From positions 1-23,309 of IMG/VR virus record IMGVR_UViG_3300030116_000046: DNA of 23,309 nt, one strand, 5' to 3'. Made by a program: the position numbers and the translations under genes. Below the pieces are notes generated by a model. The model worked only from the letters and a program-made list of their open reading frames with translations, was not told where the DNA came from and did not search any database. Positions 1 to 7,531 of this stretch are shown here, piece by piece. Within the stretch, counting starts at the first letter, position 1. Each line of letters opens with the position of its first letter. The stretch is from a virus.

Positions 1-973
1 CTTTAGCCTCTTCTGTCCAGTTCCAAGTGTACAACTTAATGCCATTATTAAGTTTACCAACTTGTTTAATGTTGGTTTTAAGTCGGATATCTGAACTACC
101 GTAGCCCGGAAGAAACGGAGCTATTGCGCCAACTGCGCCTATTGTTTGCTGGAACGGACTTGCGCCACCTGAGAACGCTTGTGAGGTAAAGCCAGAGCTT
201 TGGTTCTGGAAGGTTGTAGAAGTACCAAGGCCAGCCAAGCCACCTAAAAGGTTGGACAAGTTAATCAACTGTTCTCTCTGTGCCTCTTGAGGCTGTTGTG
301 TCAACCGTGCTTGGTCAGCTAATCTTGCAGCTTGTCTGCTTTCAATATCCCTGCCCACTGCTTCCTGCAACGATGGCTGTGCCAACTGTGCCTGTAGCTG
401 CTGTTGAGCAAATTCGGGCGCTCTGTCAGCAGCACCTATGCGCCTCTGCTCTGCTCGACCAAGTGACTCTGCCAACTGCCTCTGTACAGTTTCCTCTCTC
501 AGTCTCTGTTGGTTTTGTTGTAATTCTGCAAGGGCTGTACTACCTAGGCCAAACTGTCCTGCCTGTATGGCTTGCTCTTGGGCAAGGAGCTTATCACGTT
601 CTGTAAGCCTACGGGCTTGGTCTGCAATAGCACCTGTTTCAGCCAAAAACAATGGGTCTTGACTAGGGTCTGCCATACCTCTGGCTAAATCAGCTTGGTA
701 CAACTGTTGAAAATCCGGAGCAAAACCTGCTGCCGTTTGTCCAAGATTGGCAAAACCCTGTCTAGCTGCTAAAGTTTCAGCAGTGTCCTGTGGTACTAAA
801 GATTGTTGAAACAATACAGGATCAGCTGAAAACTCTTCCTCAATTCTTGGAAGCAATTCTTCAATAAAAGGCTCTACAGGAGCATATGGTTTAACTTCTC
901 CGCTACCGCTTGCTGCAACCTGTTGCGGCTGTTGTATAACTACCGGAGGAGGACTACTAAAAAAACTGGTCAT
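1..973 (-). CDS. Gln-rich virion protein entering a peptidase S74 (intramolecular chaperone) domain; partial, 3' end outside window
   Basis: Starting from the ATG at 971-973 the minus frame stays open to the window edge, giving 324 residues. It begins MTSFFSSPPPVVIQQPQQ. Residues of about 60-250 are rich in Gln, Ala, Glu and Arg and probably helical. A Gly/Ala-rich hydrophobic stretch follows at about 247-290. At residues 294-302 it reads SDIRLKTNI, then a strand ending LYTWNW. SD-x-RLK-x-NI is the start of the peptidase S74 domain, a C-terminal chaperone that trimerises phage fibres and spikes and cuts itself off at the Ser-Asp bond. That family knowledge implies a trimeric, self-processed virion part. 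The helical Gln-rich body is not a beta-helical fibre, so the protein might be a tail needle, plug or ejection protein. It is the last late gene visible and starts one base after the GNAT gene ends. The rest of S74, with its catalytic residues, lies outside the window. Confidence 0.8.
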   Translation of the reverse strand, partial: MTSFFSSPPPVVIQQPQQVAASGSGEVKPYAPVEPFIEELLPRIEEEFSADPVLFQQSLVPQDTAETLAARQGFANLGQTAAGFAPDFQQLYQADLARGMADPSQDPLFLAETGAIADQARRLTERDKLLAQEQAIQAGQFGLGSTALAELQQNQQRLREETVQRQLAESLGRAEQRRIGAADRAPEFAQQQLQAQLAQPSLQEAVGRDIESRQAARLADQARLTQQPQEAQREQLINLSNLLGGLAGLGTSTTFQNQSSGFTSQAFSGGASPFQQTIGAVGAIAPFLPGYGSSDIRLKTNIKQVGKLNNGIKLYTWNWTEEAK

Positions 974-974
974 C

Positions 975-1511
975 TTACAGTATCTTTCTCAAGGTTATAC
1001 TTTTAAATTCATATCCTAAAGGTGCCATTACCTTTTCCCAACCTTTTCGACCTGTCATTTCCCAAAACTCGTATCCTAAATCTTTGTAATATTCTTCAAT
1101 TTTAGGAACAATATTTTTAAAATCAAAATCAGGACTATCTGTACTCATAGCTTCTGCAAGTATTCCTGTTTTTTGAGGATAGTAGGCAAACCCTATTACA
1201 AAGCATCCTTTAATGTTATCTTCCTTGTCGTAGGCAATCCACAAGTCGCTTTCTCCTTTAGAGACTCGTTTAACCAAATCATTAGCATTATAAATATCAG
1301 AGCATAGGCCCCGTTGTATTGTTTTTTCAAAGTAGTCATAACATTTAGACAACTTTAACCACAAAGAACTGTGTTTGTAATTTGCAAATTTATAGTTTAA
1401 CCCATGCTCCAGCGGAATTTCTAAAATAAATTCCCTCTCCTGATCCGGGGTTCCAGGTACTGCCATCAGCATATCTAATATCGCCTTGTTGTGGTTTGTC
1501 GGGTTCTTCAT
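975..1511 (-). CDS. GNAT-fold N-acetyltransferase-like phage protein
   Basis: The protein is 178 residues from the first ATG. The C-terminal part has the pattern of phage GNAT-like proteins: a strand (DLWIAYDKEDNIKGCFVIGF), then a helix (IEEYYKDLGYEFWEM), then GRKGWEKVMAPLGY and a last strand. The classical acetyl-CoA loop is weak, so activity and substrate are unknown. Such genes often sit beside phage tail genes. The start is uncertain: the ATG at 1511 overlaps the upstream gene by 122 bases, and residues 1-28 look like an out-of-frame reading of that gene. Family-like sequence begins at about ILEIPLEHG. An AGGAG at 1437-1441 lies nine bases before an in-frame ATT codon at 1425-1427, which would be a rare start. 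The gene ends one base before the next gene starts. Confidence 0.75.
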   Translation of the reverse strand: MKNPTNHNKAILDMLMAVPGTPDQEREFILEIPLEHGLNYKFANYKHSSLWLKLSKCYDYFEKTIQRGLCSDIYNANDLVKRVSKGESDLWIAYDKEDNIKGCFVIGFAYYPQKTGILAEAMSTDSPDFDFKNIVPKIEEYYKDLGYEFWEMTGRKGWEKVMAPLGYEFKSITLRKIL

Positions 1512-1647
1512 AAACTACGTCTAGGTGGCCGTCTCTTAACAAATCTGTTACAATTTTAACCTGCAAAAGCATTTCGTCTACAAATTTAGGAATGCTTTCT
1601 AAATCTTGGGGACAAGTCGAAGGGTCAAATCTTAAAAACTCCGTCAT
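1390..1647 (-). CDS. Small hypothetical phage protein, 85 residues
   Basis: I recognise no named family. The N-terminal half (MTEFLRFDPSTCPQDLES... to about residue 40) looks helical. The C-terminal half has the pattern GDIRYADGSTWNPGSGEGIY ... GAWVKL, a Gly/Trp-rich beta motif common in short phage proteins near tail genes. The ATG overlaps the stop of the 522-residue upstream gene by four bases (ATGA type), which supports translational coupling and fixes the start. Its position between a probable tail nozzle gene and a GNAT-like gene suggests a minor virion or tail-related role, but that is inference. Confidence 0.7.
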   Translation of the reverse strand: MTEFLRFDPSTCPQDLESIPKFVDEMLLQVKIVTDLLRDGHLDVVYEEPDKPQQGDIRYADGSTWNPGSGEGIYFRNSAGAWVKL

Positions 1648-3212
1648 CTCTCCGACACCATTTCTGCCTCTATAGCCATTCCCGATAGGTCAAATTGTGT
1701 ATCAGCACTGCTTTCTATTTTGATAGCAATGTACCTACCCTTAACCCTACAGTCTACTTTAAAGTCTGTACCTATCTCAAAAGCTACTGGATCACTATAG
1801 GACACACCTTGAAACGGCTGTAACTCAGCGCCGACACTTATATTAACACTACCCGTTCCTTCTATTCTAGGAAACACCCTAGTAACAGATTTAACAGCAT
1901 CTGTGCGACCAGAGTGCAAGCCAATGCGTTCTAATTTTGTTAGAAAACTAGTCCCGTCAAACGTAGTTGAGGAATCGGCTAGGTAAAATTTAGTGTCATT
2001 TGTGCCGCACATTAGTAGCGAGTTGATAACGGGGTTGTACGGCGCTTGCGCCCAATTAAGAGTAGACTTTTCCCAAGTTGCTGTAGATGCTGTCCAAGTA
2101 TTAGCTAAGTCAGGGTTTACAATGCCTTTGGCAATGTAGTTGACGTTTGGTAAATCTCTAGTAGACCATGTGTTATCTTGATAGTTCCATATGACAGCAG
2201 AATCAGGAAAATTATTTGTAGCATTAGTTGCGGGGTAACAAATCCAAACTTCTGATTTGTGTTTGTTGTGTACTAAAAATGTTTTATCAGCGGCACCAGA
2301 ATCAATCTCGCCAAACAAGAAATCCTTAACTCTGTCCTCAATCACGCTTTTGATGCTGTTACCATTATGTAAAACAACATCGTCAGTGGTCATTAAAACA
2401 TGACTGCCGTTACCAAGATCGACTACAGCCTCTTTTGCAAACAATCCTGTATCTTTAAACTTTTGTCTAATTTGAAAGGTAAACGCACCGCCTACAAAAT
2501 TGAGAGCGTATATGCTGTCCTCTAGGTAAATTATTAACTCGTTGCCCAGTTGTAAGGCGTTTAGGATATGACCTTCTGCTGACGATATAGAAGTTTCAGC
2601 AGATTGCGAAGCTGCACTTCCAGTGTTCCAAGTGTTTGTCCCGTTAGTTGCTGCACCTGCTGGTATAGCATCACTCCACCTAATTGTAAAAGGTTTTGCC
2701 GTACCAGAGTCAGTAAGATTGAGAGCAATTAGATGATTCTTAAACGGAACAATAGCTTTGCACTTTAGAGTAGCTGGCCAATCTGGCAAATCTGTAAACA
2801 AACTACCAGTTTGGGTTAAGCTTTGGGGTACGTCTAAACCATTGGTCAAAACCAATACGCCGCCCAAAACACCACCGCACCAATTGTTTGAAGTACCTGT
2901 CAAAGTGGTGTACGCTCCACTACTGCGCGTTACAGCTGCGTGTGTAGTGCCTGTAATTTTGTGTAGGGAGGTAGCACCACCATATATCCAGAGGCTATTA
3001 CTACCTTGTAAGAAGTCAATAGCCCACAGCGGAGCTACTGTTGGGGTTCCTAACACCTGAGAATGACCTAAAATTTTACCAGCTTTGCCGTCTACAAATC
3101 TAGCGTTTTGAGCATCGCTAAAAAACGATGGTGGCATGTCATACGGAGACAAGTCCTTGTTTAAGGAAAAAGCCCCCTGCTTGGATGATATGTCAAATAT
3201 TTGTTTAGCCAT
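1644..3212 (-). CDS. Probable tail nozzle / phage stabilisation-type structural protein
   Basis: The protein has 522 residues and begins MAKQIFDISSKQGAFSLNKD. It is rich in short beta strands, with Gly, Thr, Trp and Asn turns such as LWIYGGATSLHKI and VWICYPATN, and ends in a jelly-roll-like stretch (SVTRVFPRIEGTGSVNISVG, then GRYIAIKIESSA). The layout resembles the beta-propeller hub or nozzle proteins of short-tailed phages (P22 gp10, SU10 nozzle), which lie directly after the head-tail adaptor, as here. Assignment rests on fold impression and gene order, not on a diagnostic motif. It would form the distal ring of the tail below the adaptor. Its start overlaps the upstream small gene by eight bases, and its stop overlaps the downstream ATG by four. 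Confidence 0.65.
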   Translation of the reverse strand: MAKQIFDISSKQGAFSLNKDLSPYDMPPSFFSDAQNARFVDGKAGKILGHSQVLGTPTVAPLWAIDFLQGSNSLWIYGGATSLHKITGTTHAAVTRSSGAYTTLTGTSNNWCGGVLGGVLVLTNGLDVPQSLTQTGSLFTDLPDWPATLKCKAIVPFKNHLIALNLTDSGTAKPFTIRWSDAIPAGAATNGTNTWNTGSAASQSAETSISSAEGHILNALQLGNELIIYLEDSIYALNFVGGAFTFQIRQKFKDTGLFAKEAVVDLGNGSHVLMTTDDVVLHNGNSIKSVIEDRVKDFLFGEIDSGAADKTFLVHNKHKSEVWICYPATNATNNFPDSAVIWNYQDNTWSTRDLPNVNYIAKGIVNPDLANTWTASTATWEKSTLNWAQAPYNPVINSLLMCGTNDTKFYLADSSTTFDGTSFLTKLERIGLHSGRTDAVKSVTRVFPRIEGTGSVNISVGAELQPFQGVSYSDPVAFEIGTDFKVDCRVKGRYIAIKIESSADTQFDLSGMAIEAEMVSER

Positions 3213-3432
3213 CGCCAGTAGTTTCGTCAGTTGTCCACACTACATTTTTAAATTCTGCTCTAGCAATAAATTTGTTATTTTCAGTTAGCAAGTTCCCACC
3301 TTCTTCTTGTATAATATTAAAATTATCAAGAACCCAGTTAGTTCCTCCGGTTTTACTAACCTTACGTCCCACACCGCCGTCGATTTCAATTTCGGGAAAT
3401 CTATTATTAAATACAGAAGACACCGCACCCAT
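3205..3432 (-). CDS. Small hypothetical protein between adaptor and nozzle genes, 75 residues
   Basis: The sequence begins MGAVSSVFNNRFPEIEIDGG and continues with alternating polar and hydrophobic residues (FNIIQEEGGNLLTENNKFIA) that suggest beta strands. There is no signal peptide or membrane segment. Its frame is tightly fitted: the ATG lies two bases after the stop of the adaptor gene and its own stop overlaps the nozzle start by eight bases. That packing supports a real gene in the tail module. Function is unknown; a small connector or tail accessory protein is possible. A plus-strand ORF over the same bases has no ribosome-binding context and opposes the operon. Confidence 0.7.
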   Translation of the reverse strand: MGAVSSVFNNRFPEIEIDGGVGRKVSKTGGTNWVLDNFNIIQEEGGNLLTENNKFIARAEFKNVVWTTDETTGDG

Positions 3433-3434
3433 TT

Positions 3435-4085
3435 TTACGCACCTCTACGGACTAAAGAACCAGGATCGCCTTGGACTGTCATGGTCATAACATTACCACC
3501 GTACCTAGCTTTTTCTTCTGACTGCTTAATGTCTTCCAGGGTTCTGTTAAAGATAGCGTCAAATCTGGTAATTTCGTCAGAGTCGTTTAAAAATATAGCA
3601 CCTTCTAAACACGCGCCGTAAAGATACAACGCTGGAAACTCTGTTAAAATATTGTTGGTAGTAACACTGTCTGACAAACTGGACAATGTGTTATAGTAAA
3701 TTAGCTCTACAGTGTACGCTGCATCAGGTGTAGGAATAATTTTTATTGTTTTGCCTAAACTAGAGTAAGATCGTGGCGCACCGTTTGCGGTAGTGCCGTA
3801 TTCCCTAGTTCCAGATTCTGGAGTCATGTAGGATAGAGCAGTTTTATTATTTCCAGAAACATAGCTAACACTTCTAAGCTCAATAAGGTCAGCTGGAAAA
3901 TCATAGATGTCTGTTCCAGAAGTAGTGGTAGTGGTCACCCTACTTACATTAGCCCTTGCTCTCAGTTCTCTATTGATACGGTTTTCTGTAAGCGTTATAA
4001 AATCAGGGATGACGCTTGTAAGATCGTCCCTGTTAAGGTAGTTTGCTACAGATGTTTTGAGTTCTGAAAACGTAGAAAGAGCCAT
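3435..4085 (-). CDS. Head-to-tail adaptor protein, SU10/T7 gp11-like
   Basis: The 216-residue protein opens MALSTFSELKTSVANYLNRD, then a helix with VIPDFITLTENRINRELRAR. This opening is typical of adaptor proteins that dock under the portal of short-tailed phages (SU10 adaptor, related in role to T7 gp11 and P22 gp4). A beta-rich middle follows, with IYDFPADLIELRSVSY, then APRSYSSLGKTIKIIPTP and VELIYYNTL. Next comes FPALYLYGACLEGAIFLNDS and a final helix (FNRTLEDIKQSEEKARYGG). In the family these proteins form a dodecameric ring joining portal to nozzle. The start abuts the upstream gene stop by one base (TAATG). Order capsid, small protein, adaptor, nozzle agrees with the call. Confidence 0.8.
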   Translation of the reverse strand: MALSTFSELKTSVANYLNRDDLTSVIPDFITLTENRINRELRARANVSRVTTTTTSGTDIYDFPADLIELRSVSYVSGNNKTALSYMTPESGTREYGTTANGAPRSYSSLGKTIKIIPTPDAAYTVELIYYNTLSSLSDSVTTNNILTEFPALYLYGACLEGAIFLNDSDEITRFDAIFNRTLEDIKQSEEKARYGGNVMTMTVQGDPGSLVRRGA

Positions 4086-4393
4086 TATAGTCTGCCTTCT
4101 CTAGTCCTAAAAAATCTATTTTCTGGATCGTTCAGAAGCTGTTTAATTTTAGGCCAGTCGTTTTTGTTCATAATATCGACACCTAGTTCTCGCTTCCACT
4201 TTTCAATTACAACAAGCGGAATGCTGGCTACTTTACGCATACCAACTGCGTTGTCACCAGTGCCGTACATCGAGTCTCCCGTTAGTTCTTTTTTGTTAAG
4301 TTCTAAAAGAGGCTCAACGTCTTGCACATTTTGCAATACGACTTTATCTTCGCCGTGATCGTATTTAAATTTTGTTTTAACAGGATCAGTCAT
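4085..4393 (-). CDS. Small hypothetical protein downstream of capsid gene, 102 residues
   Basis: The ATG at 4391-4393 lies six bases after an AGAGAG purine run. A GTG six bases further upstream has no spacing for a ribosome-binding site, so the ATG is preferred. The N-terminus (MTDPVKTKFKYDHGEDKVVL) looks like beta strands. The middle has Leu/Glu-rich QDVEPLLELNKKELTGDSMY, and the C-terminal half contains helices with EKWKRELGVDIM and WPKIKQLLNDPENRFFRTRE. Small proteins of this shape commonly follow the major capsid gene in related phages. I know no proven role. Candidates are a head completion or assembly protein. It follows the hairpin after the capsid gene, so its expression may be lower than that of the capsid. 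Confidence 0.7.
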   Translation of the reverse strand: MTDPVKTKFKYDHGEDKVVLQNVQDVEPLLELNKKELTGDSMYGTGDNAVGMRKVASIPLVVIEKWKRELGVDIMNKNDWPKIKQLLNDPENRFFRTREGRL

Positions 4394-4409
4394 GTTCACT
4401 CTCTAAGGT

Positions 4410-4434
4410 GGGGGAGAGCAATTAGCCCTCCCCC
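4410..4434 (-). terminator. GC-rich hairpin after the major capsid gene; possible attenuator/terminator
   Basis: GGGGGAG (4410-4416) pairs with CTCCCCC (4428-4434). Inside the loop GC/GC can add two more pairs around AATTA. The hairpin starts nine bases after the capsid stop codon on the transcribed strand and ends 16 bases before the next ATG. There is no U-tract on the minus strand, so it is not a classical intrinsic terminator. It may attenuate read-through or protect the 3' end of capsid mRNA. The structure is plain; the role is inferred. Confidence 0.6.
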
Positions 4435-4442
4435 TGTTTAGA

Positions 4443-5399
4443 CTAGCCGATGTCGTACACAGCGCCGAGAGCCTTCTCGTTTTTAACTACGAGAGTGTAC
4501 TCAGCAATAATTGCACGCTGTTCGCCATCAGACGTACTGGCAACTTCACGCTGGAAGAACGGACGCAGATAAGCTACTCCGTAATACTCAGGGTCAAGCA
4601 ACCAGACATCACGGGCGCGCTGGAAGCGGTTAGGAACAACGGCCATTTCGCCAAAGTCACTAACATAAACATCCATGCCACCGATGATGCGCTGATCAGC
4701 TGTATCGGTAAAGTTGGAAACGCCACTAGCACCACCTACGCCAACAAAGCTAGAGAACGTCTGCTTTGCCGAGGGAGCCATCATCAGGTATTTGATGTCA
4801 GCGCCTTCATCATAGGCCGAAACAATTGCCGCCTTCAGCAATGTTTCCGTAAACGCACGGGCAGAACCGTCCGAACGAGTTGCGGCACCTGCGCCTGACC
4901 CGTTAGAACCGTTCGATGCTTTGGAGATGTTCGTATTGACCCAAGTGGTCAACGAGCCAAGCTTACGAACTGTGCCGTCAGCTGCCATCGCAGCTTTAGC
5001 TTGGTTGACACCAACCATTGCACGTTCCATGTCGCGCTTGAGTTCTTTGGAACGCTTGGACATTTGGTAGGCAAGCTCTTCCTTACGGCCTGCTTTCGAG
5101 ACCGCATCAAGCGTACCGGATACCAAAGTCGTTTTCAGACTGATCTGACAAATGTTACCGACACGGGTGGTAGCCGCTGGCTCTGCTGCCGTAAGCGTAG
5201 CACCTTCTTCGTTAAAGTTGTCAGCAGCTGCCGCTAGAGAGTCAGTCTGCCATTCGTGATTGACTGCAATCGCGTCTGAGCGACCGCCCATCGACATGAA
5301 AGGCGTATCAGTCGGGGAAATGTCGTAAATTACATTCTCCAGGTCTTCCCGAAGACCGGCTGAGGAGAACGTAACGTATACACCAGTTGGCTGTGCCAT
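4443..5399 (-). CDS. Major capsid protein, SU10-type (HK97 fold)
   Basis: The 318-residue protein starts MAQPTGVYVTFSSAGLREDL. It continues with ENVIYDISPTDTPFMSMGG, the N-terminal signature of the SU10-like major capsid family: a degenerate thread, an ENVIY/DxxPxDTPF motif, then a strand with HEWQTDSL. An E-loop-like stretch (NFNEEGATLTAAEPAATTRV) precedes the spine helix (ELAYQMSKRSKELKRDMERA). Later the protein has YLMMAPSAKQTFSSF, a GGMDVYVSDFG strand and an end rich in beta structure (EYTLVVKNEKALG). It forms the icosahedral shell. The start has AGGAG nine bases upstream. It follows the scaffold gene by 19 bases and is followed by a hairpin, as expected for the most highly expressed late gene. 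The stop is TAG at 4443-4445. Confidence 0.93.
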   Translation of the reverse strand: MAQPTGVYVTFSSAGLREDLENVIYDISPTDTPFMSMGGRSDAIAVNHEWQTDSLAAAADNFNEEGATLTAAEPAATTRVGNICQISLKTTLVSGTLDAVSKAGRKEELAYQMSKRSKELKRDMERAMVGVNQAKAAMAADGTVRKLGSLTTWVNTNISKASNGSNGSGAGAATRSDGSARAFTETLLKAAIVSAYDEGADIKYLMMAPSAKQTFSSFVGVGGASGVSNFTDTADQRIIGGMDVYVSDFGEMAVVPNRFQRARDVWLLDPEYYGVAYLRPFFQREVASTSDGEQRAIIAEYTLVVKNEKALGAVYDIG

Positions 5400-5418
5400 G
5401 TGTACTTACTCCTAAAGG

Positions 5419-6402
5419 TTATGAGATTAAATCCAGAAAAACATCTGCGGCATCTCTAGCATGACCTGTTTTCGACAATCTCTCTCGTTTAACTTGGGCA
5501 ACCTTTTTGACTCTTTGTGATTTAGTCTGAGGCGTTCCTGATTTAACGACTTTGGGAGCAACTTTAACTTTTTTGACACCTTTAGCTGCATTGTCCTGCA
5601 ACATAGCTTTGTGCAATACCAATACAACTCTGTGGTCAGTGATGCTATCTATTTCATTGGCTGGAAAACCAAGACTAAGCGCATAGTTCCTAAGATCAGT
5701 TTTTAAAGTCGATCCCGGCTCAGAATATTCTGGTAAAGCTTTAGCTAGAAGTTCTGCCTCTTGCTGTACCTTCTGAGTTACTATTTCATTAAACTCTTGC
5801 TGAGACTTCTGCTGCACTCTGGCGCGTTCGTTATTCAGCTGAGTTACTCTGTCCTTAGCTTCTTGATACTCAAGACGCTTCTCCATGTATTCCATTGGGT
5901 CTTCGTCTTTTAGTTCCTTCCAGTCAATATTCTCAAACCGTTGTAACTCATAATTTTGGTTTTGAGCCATCTGCTCCAAAACTTGAGAATACTGTTGACG
6001 CTCGTTTTGGACTGCTTGTAGATTAGCCTCGTAAGCTTTTCGCTGCTCTGCTAAAGATTGCGATTTACGGGTATAATCCGCTTGCCGCTGGTAACCATCT
6101 CGTAGCTCGTCCAGTGTAACCTCAAACTCTTCACCGTCTACTTTAACAGTGTAAGCTTGTGCGGTCTCTGTAGGAGTTTCCTCGTCAGCTACCTCGTACT
6201 CGTCTACCTCTTCAAACTCTTCGGAAACTTCTTCTTCGGCCTCGTCAAAGGCTTCAGCTTCATACTCTTCTGAGTTATCAATGGCAGGTTCTTCGATTGT
6301 TTGTTCCGGATTAGTGTTTTCCTCACTTCCAAACATGACATCGAACATTGTAAGCTGTGGCTGTTCGACTTCCCCTTTGGGATTGGTCTGTGCCTCACTC
6401 AT
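5419..6402 (-). CDS. Capsid assembly scaffolding protein
   Basis: The 327-residue protein has an acidic, disordered N-terminal third (for example YEAEAFDEAEEEVSEEFEEV), then YTVKVDGEEFEVTLDELRDG, a motif often seen in phage scaffolds. A long coiled coil follows at about residues 110-230 (RKAYEANLQAVQNERQQYSQ). The C-terminal tail is basic (KGVKKVKVAPKVV, then KKVAQVKRERLSK), as in scaffolds whose C-terminus binds the capsid protein. It would guide assembly of the procapsid and leave before or during DNA packaging. The gene lies directly upstream of the major capsid gene, and its ATG overlaps the stop of the small upstream gene by one base (TAATG). Two shorter minus-strand frames inside it are shadows. 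Confidence 0.88.
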   Translation of the reverse strand: MSEAQTNPKGEVEQPQLTMFDVMFGSEENTNPEQTIEEPAIDNSEEYEAEAFDEAEEEVSEEFEEVDEYEVADEETPTETAQAYTVKVDGEEFEVTLDELRDGYQRQADYTRKSQSLAEQRKAYEANLQAVQNERQQYSQVLEQMAQNQNYELQRFENIDWKELKDEDPMEYMEKRLEYQEAKDRVTQLNNERARVQQKSQQEFNEIVTQKVQQEAELLAKALPEYSEPGSTLKTDLRNYALSLGFPANEIDSITDHRVVLVLHKAMLQDNAAKGVKKVKVAPKVVKSGTPQTKSQRVKKVAQVKRERLSKTGHARDAADVFLDLIS

Positions 6403-6641
6403 TAGTTTTCTCCGTTTTCTATTTTATCATTATGGATAAGAGCTTGCAGGTCTTCCTTAACGGAACTCAAAGCGTTTAGCTTCATCCAACAAAGTTCTCT
6501 TTCTTCTACAGTATCAGCTATTGTCCATTCAGATATTAGCCTGTTACTTATATTTTGCAGTGTCTCTTTAAACACTGGGTTTTCAAGAATCATACTAGCT
6601 TGACTAGCTTGTTCTCTTGATAAAGTTGATGGGTTAGGCAT
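6402..6641 (-). CDS. Small helical hypothetical protein upstream of scaffold, 79 residues
   Basis: The sequence (MPNPSTLSREQASQASMILE, then NPVFKETLQNISNRLISEWT) is almost entirely predicted helix, with a second helix around EERELCWMKLNALSSVKEDL. The pattern FKETLQNI ... EWTIADTVEERE is one I associate with short proteins beside scaffold or portal genes in tailed phages. A function has not been assigned that I know of. It is one base overlapped with the scaffold gene and follows the 28-residue Lys-rich gene by four bases. It may be a minor procapsid or ejected protein; that is inference. Confidence 0.75.
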   Translation of the reverse strand: MPNPSTLSREQASQASMILENPVFKETLQNISNRLISEWTIADTVEERELCWMKLNALSSVKEDLQALIHNDKIENGEN

Positions 6642-6645
6642 TAAT

Positions 6646-6732
6646 TTATTTTTTCTTCATCTTCTTTTTCATCATTTTTTTCTTAGGCTTCATCATGCCG
6701 TTTCCGTTTTTCTTTCCGTAATGTCCAGGCAT
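6646..6732 (-). CDS. 28-residue Lys/Met-rich mini-protein
   Basis: The short frame reads MPGHYGKKNGNGMMKPKKKM and ends in further Met and Lys residues (MKKKMKKK) before TAA at 6646-6648. AGGAG lies six bases upstream of the ATG, a strong ribosome-binding site, and the frame fills the gap between two accepted genes. MPGHYG-type Lys-rich peptides are familiar from many phage genomes, usually unannotated because of size. The high positive charge suggests nucleic-acid or capsid-interior binding. There is no membrane segment. I regard it as real because of the start signal and packing, but the role is unknown. Confidence 0.65.
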   Translation of the reverse strand: MPGHYGKKNGNGMMKPKKKMMKKKMKKK

Positions 6733-6741
6733 AGCATTCTC

Positions 6742-6993
6742 CTACCATTTTTTACATGACCAGTATCTGGCCGTTAGTTTACTAGGGGGGCTAGAGTCGC
6801 AACGGTGCCTAGCCCGAAAACTTTTGCGTCGTTTTGGTTGGTCCTTCTTAATAGACATATTAGGATCACCGTAACGTATTAGGCGAACCTTATTGCCTTG
6901 CTTTGCCAGTACAGCAAATTTTTTATTTTTACCCGGCGTCCGCTTTGGTTTGTTATACCCGGAAAACTTCTCGCCTCTGTAATTTATTGCCAT
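6742..6993 (-). CDS. Small basic protein with RARH-C ... YWSC-W C-terminus, 83 residues
   Basis: The protein starts MAINYRGEKFSGYNKPKRTP, has a basic beta-rich middle (KFAVLAKQGNKVRLIRYGDP), then MSIKKDQPKRRKSFRARHRC and the end LTARYWSCKKW. This arrangement (GDPNM.IK.D.P.RRKSFRARH.C, then A.YWSC) is a family I remember from marine phages, including cyanophages near head genes. No function is established to my knowledge. Two Cys residues near the end could bind metal with the His or form a disulfide. Net charge is strongly positive. The gene ends nine bases before the 28-residue gene and starts two bases after the tail collar gene ends. Confidence 0.8.
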   Translation of the reverse strand: MAINYRGEKFSGYNKPKRTPGKNKKFAVLAKQGNKVRLIRYGDPNMSIKKDQPKRRKSFRARHRCDSSPPSKLTARYWSCKKW

Positions 6994-6994
6994 G

Positions 6995-7483
6995 TCAGGT
7001 CTTTATAATAAAGTTAATAGGTTGTACTTTGAGAACAGCCGTTCCAGAGGATGCGGTAGCTGTTTGAGATGTACCTAGAACAAATCCACTTCCTACACCT
7101 GCGGGAAAAAATGTTCTAAAATCTGGAACATTAAAGTTACTTCCCGAACCGCCAAAGGTGGTTCCTATCACGCCAAACAAAACAGAATAGGTAGAAGTAG
7201 AATAAGATGAACCATCGCACAGTAAGAAATCGTTTATGCCACTAATTGTTTGAGTGGTAGGTATTGAGTTAGATGCGAACATCATAACCGTACCCGTTTC
7301 AAACCCTAATTTATTTAACTGCGCTGCTGTTGGATTAACAGCGGTGGTTCCTAAATTTGGAAACTGCGTCTGAAGGACAGTCTTTACAAGGCGAATATGA
7401 TCGTCACCTTCGGATATGTTATCACCAGCAGCAGGATTGGATGCACTTAGCTGGCTAATATAGCTGGCAGATTCTACTGTCAT
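6995..7483 (-). CDS. Phage tail collar domain protein
   Basis: The 162-residue protein has an N-terminal part found before collar domains (AAGDNISEGDDHIRLVKTVL). The tail collar domain starts near residue 63 with GTVMMFASNSIPTT and continues with LLCDGSSYSTSTYSVLFGVI, then GTTFGGSGSNFNVPDFRTFF. LLCDG(S)xYxxxxYxxLFxxIGxxFG and FxxPDxRxxF are the hallmarks of this family. These domains are found at fibre or baseplate ends and help receptor contact. The protein is short, so it is probably a small tip or accessory fibre. It closes the fibre cassette, separated from the secreted-protein gene by 48 bases. Confidence 0.88.
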   Translation of the reverse strand: MTVESASYISQLSASNPAAGDNISEGDDHIRLVKTVLQTQFPNLGTTAVNPTAAQLNKLGFETGTVMMFASNSIPTTQTISGINDFLLCDGSSYSTSTYSVLFGVIGTTFGGSGSNFNVPDFRTFFPAGVGSGFVLGTSQTATASSGTAVLKVQPINFIIKT

Positions 7484-7531
7484 TTGCCTAGTCCTTAGTT
7501 TATTTTACCATTATTTTTAACAATTGTCAAG

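Noticed and set aside
280-662. Two plus-strand ORFs of 108 and 74 residues
   Set aside because: They lie opposite the Gln-rich S74-bearing gene. Their composition follows from its Gln/Leu codons, and they have no ribosome-binding site or operon context.
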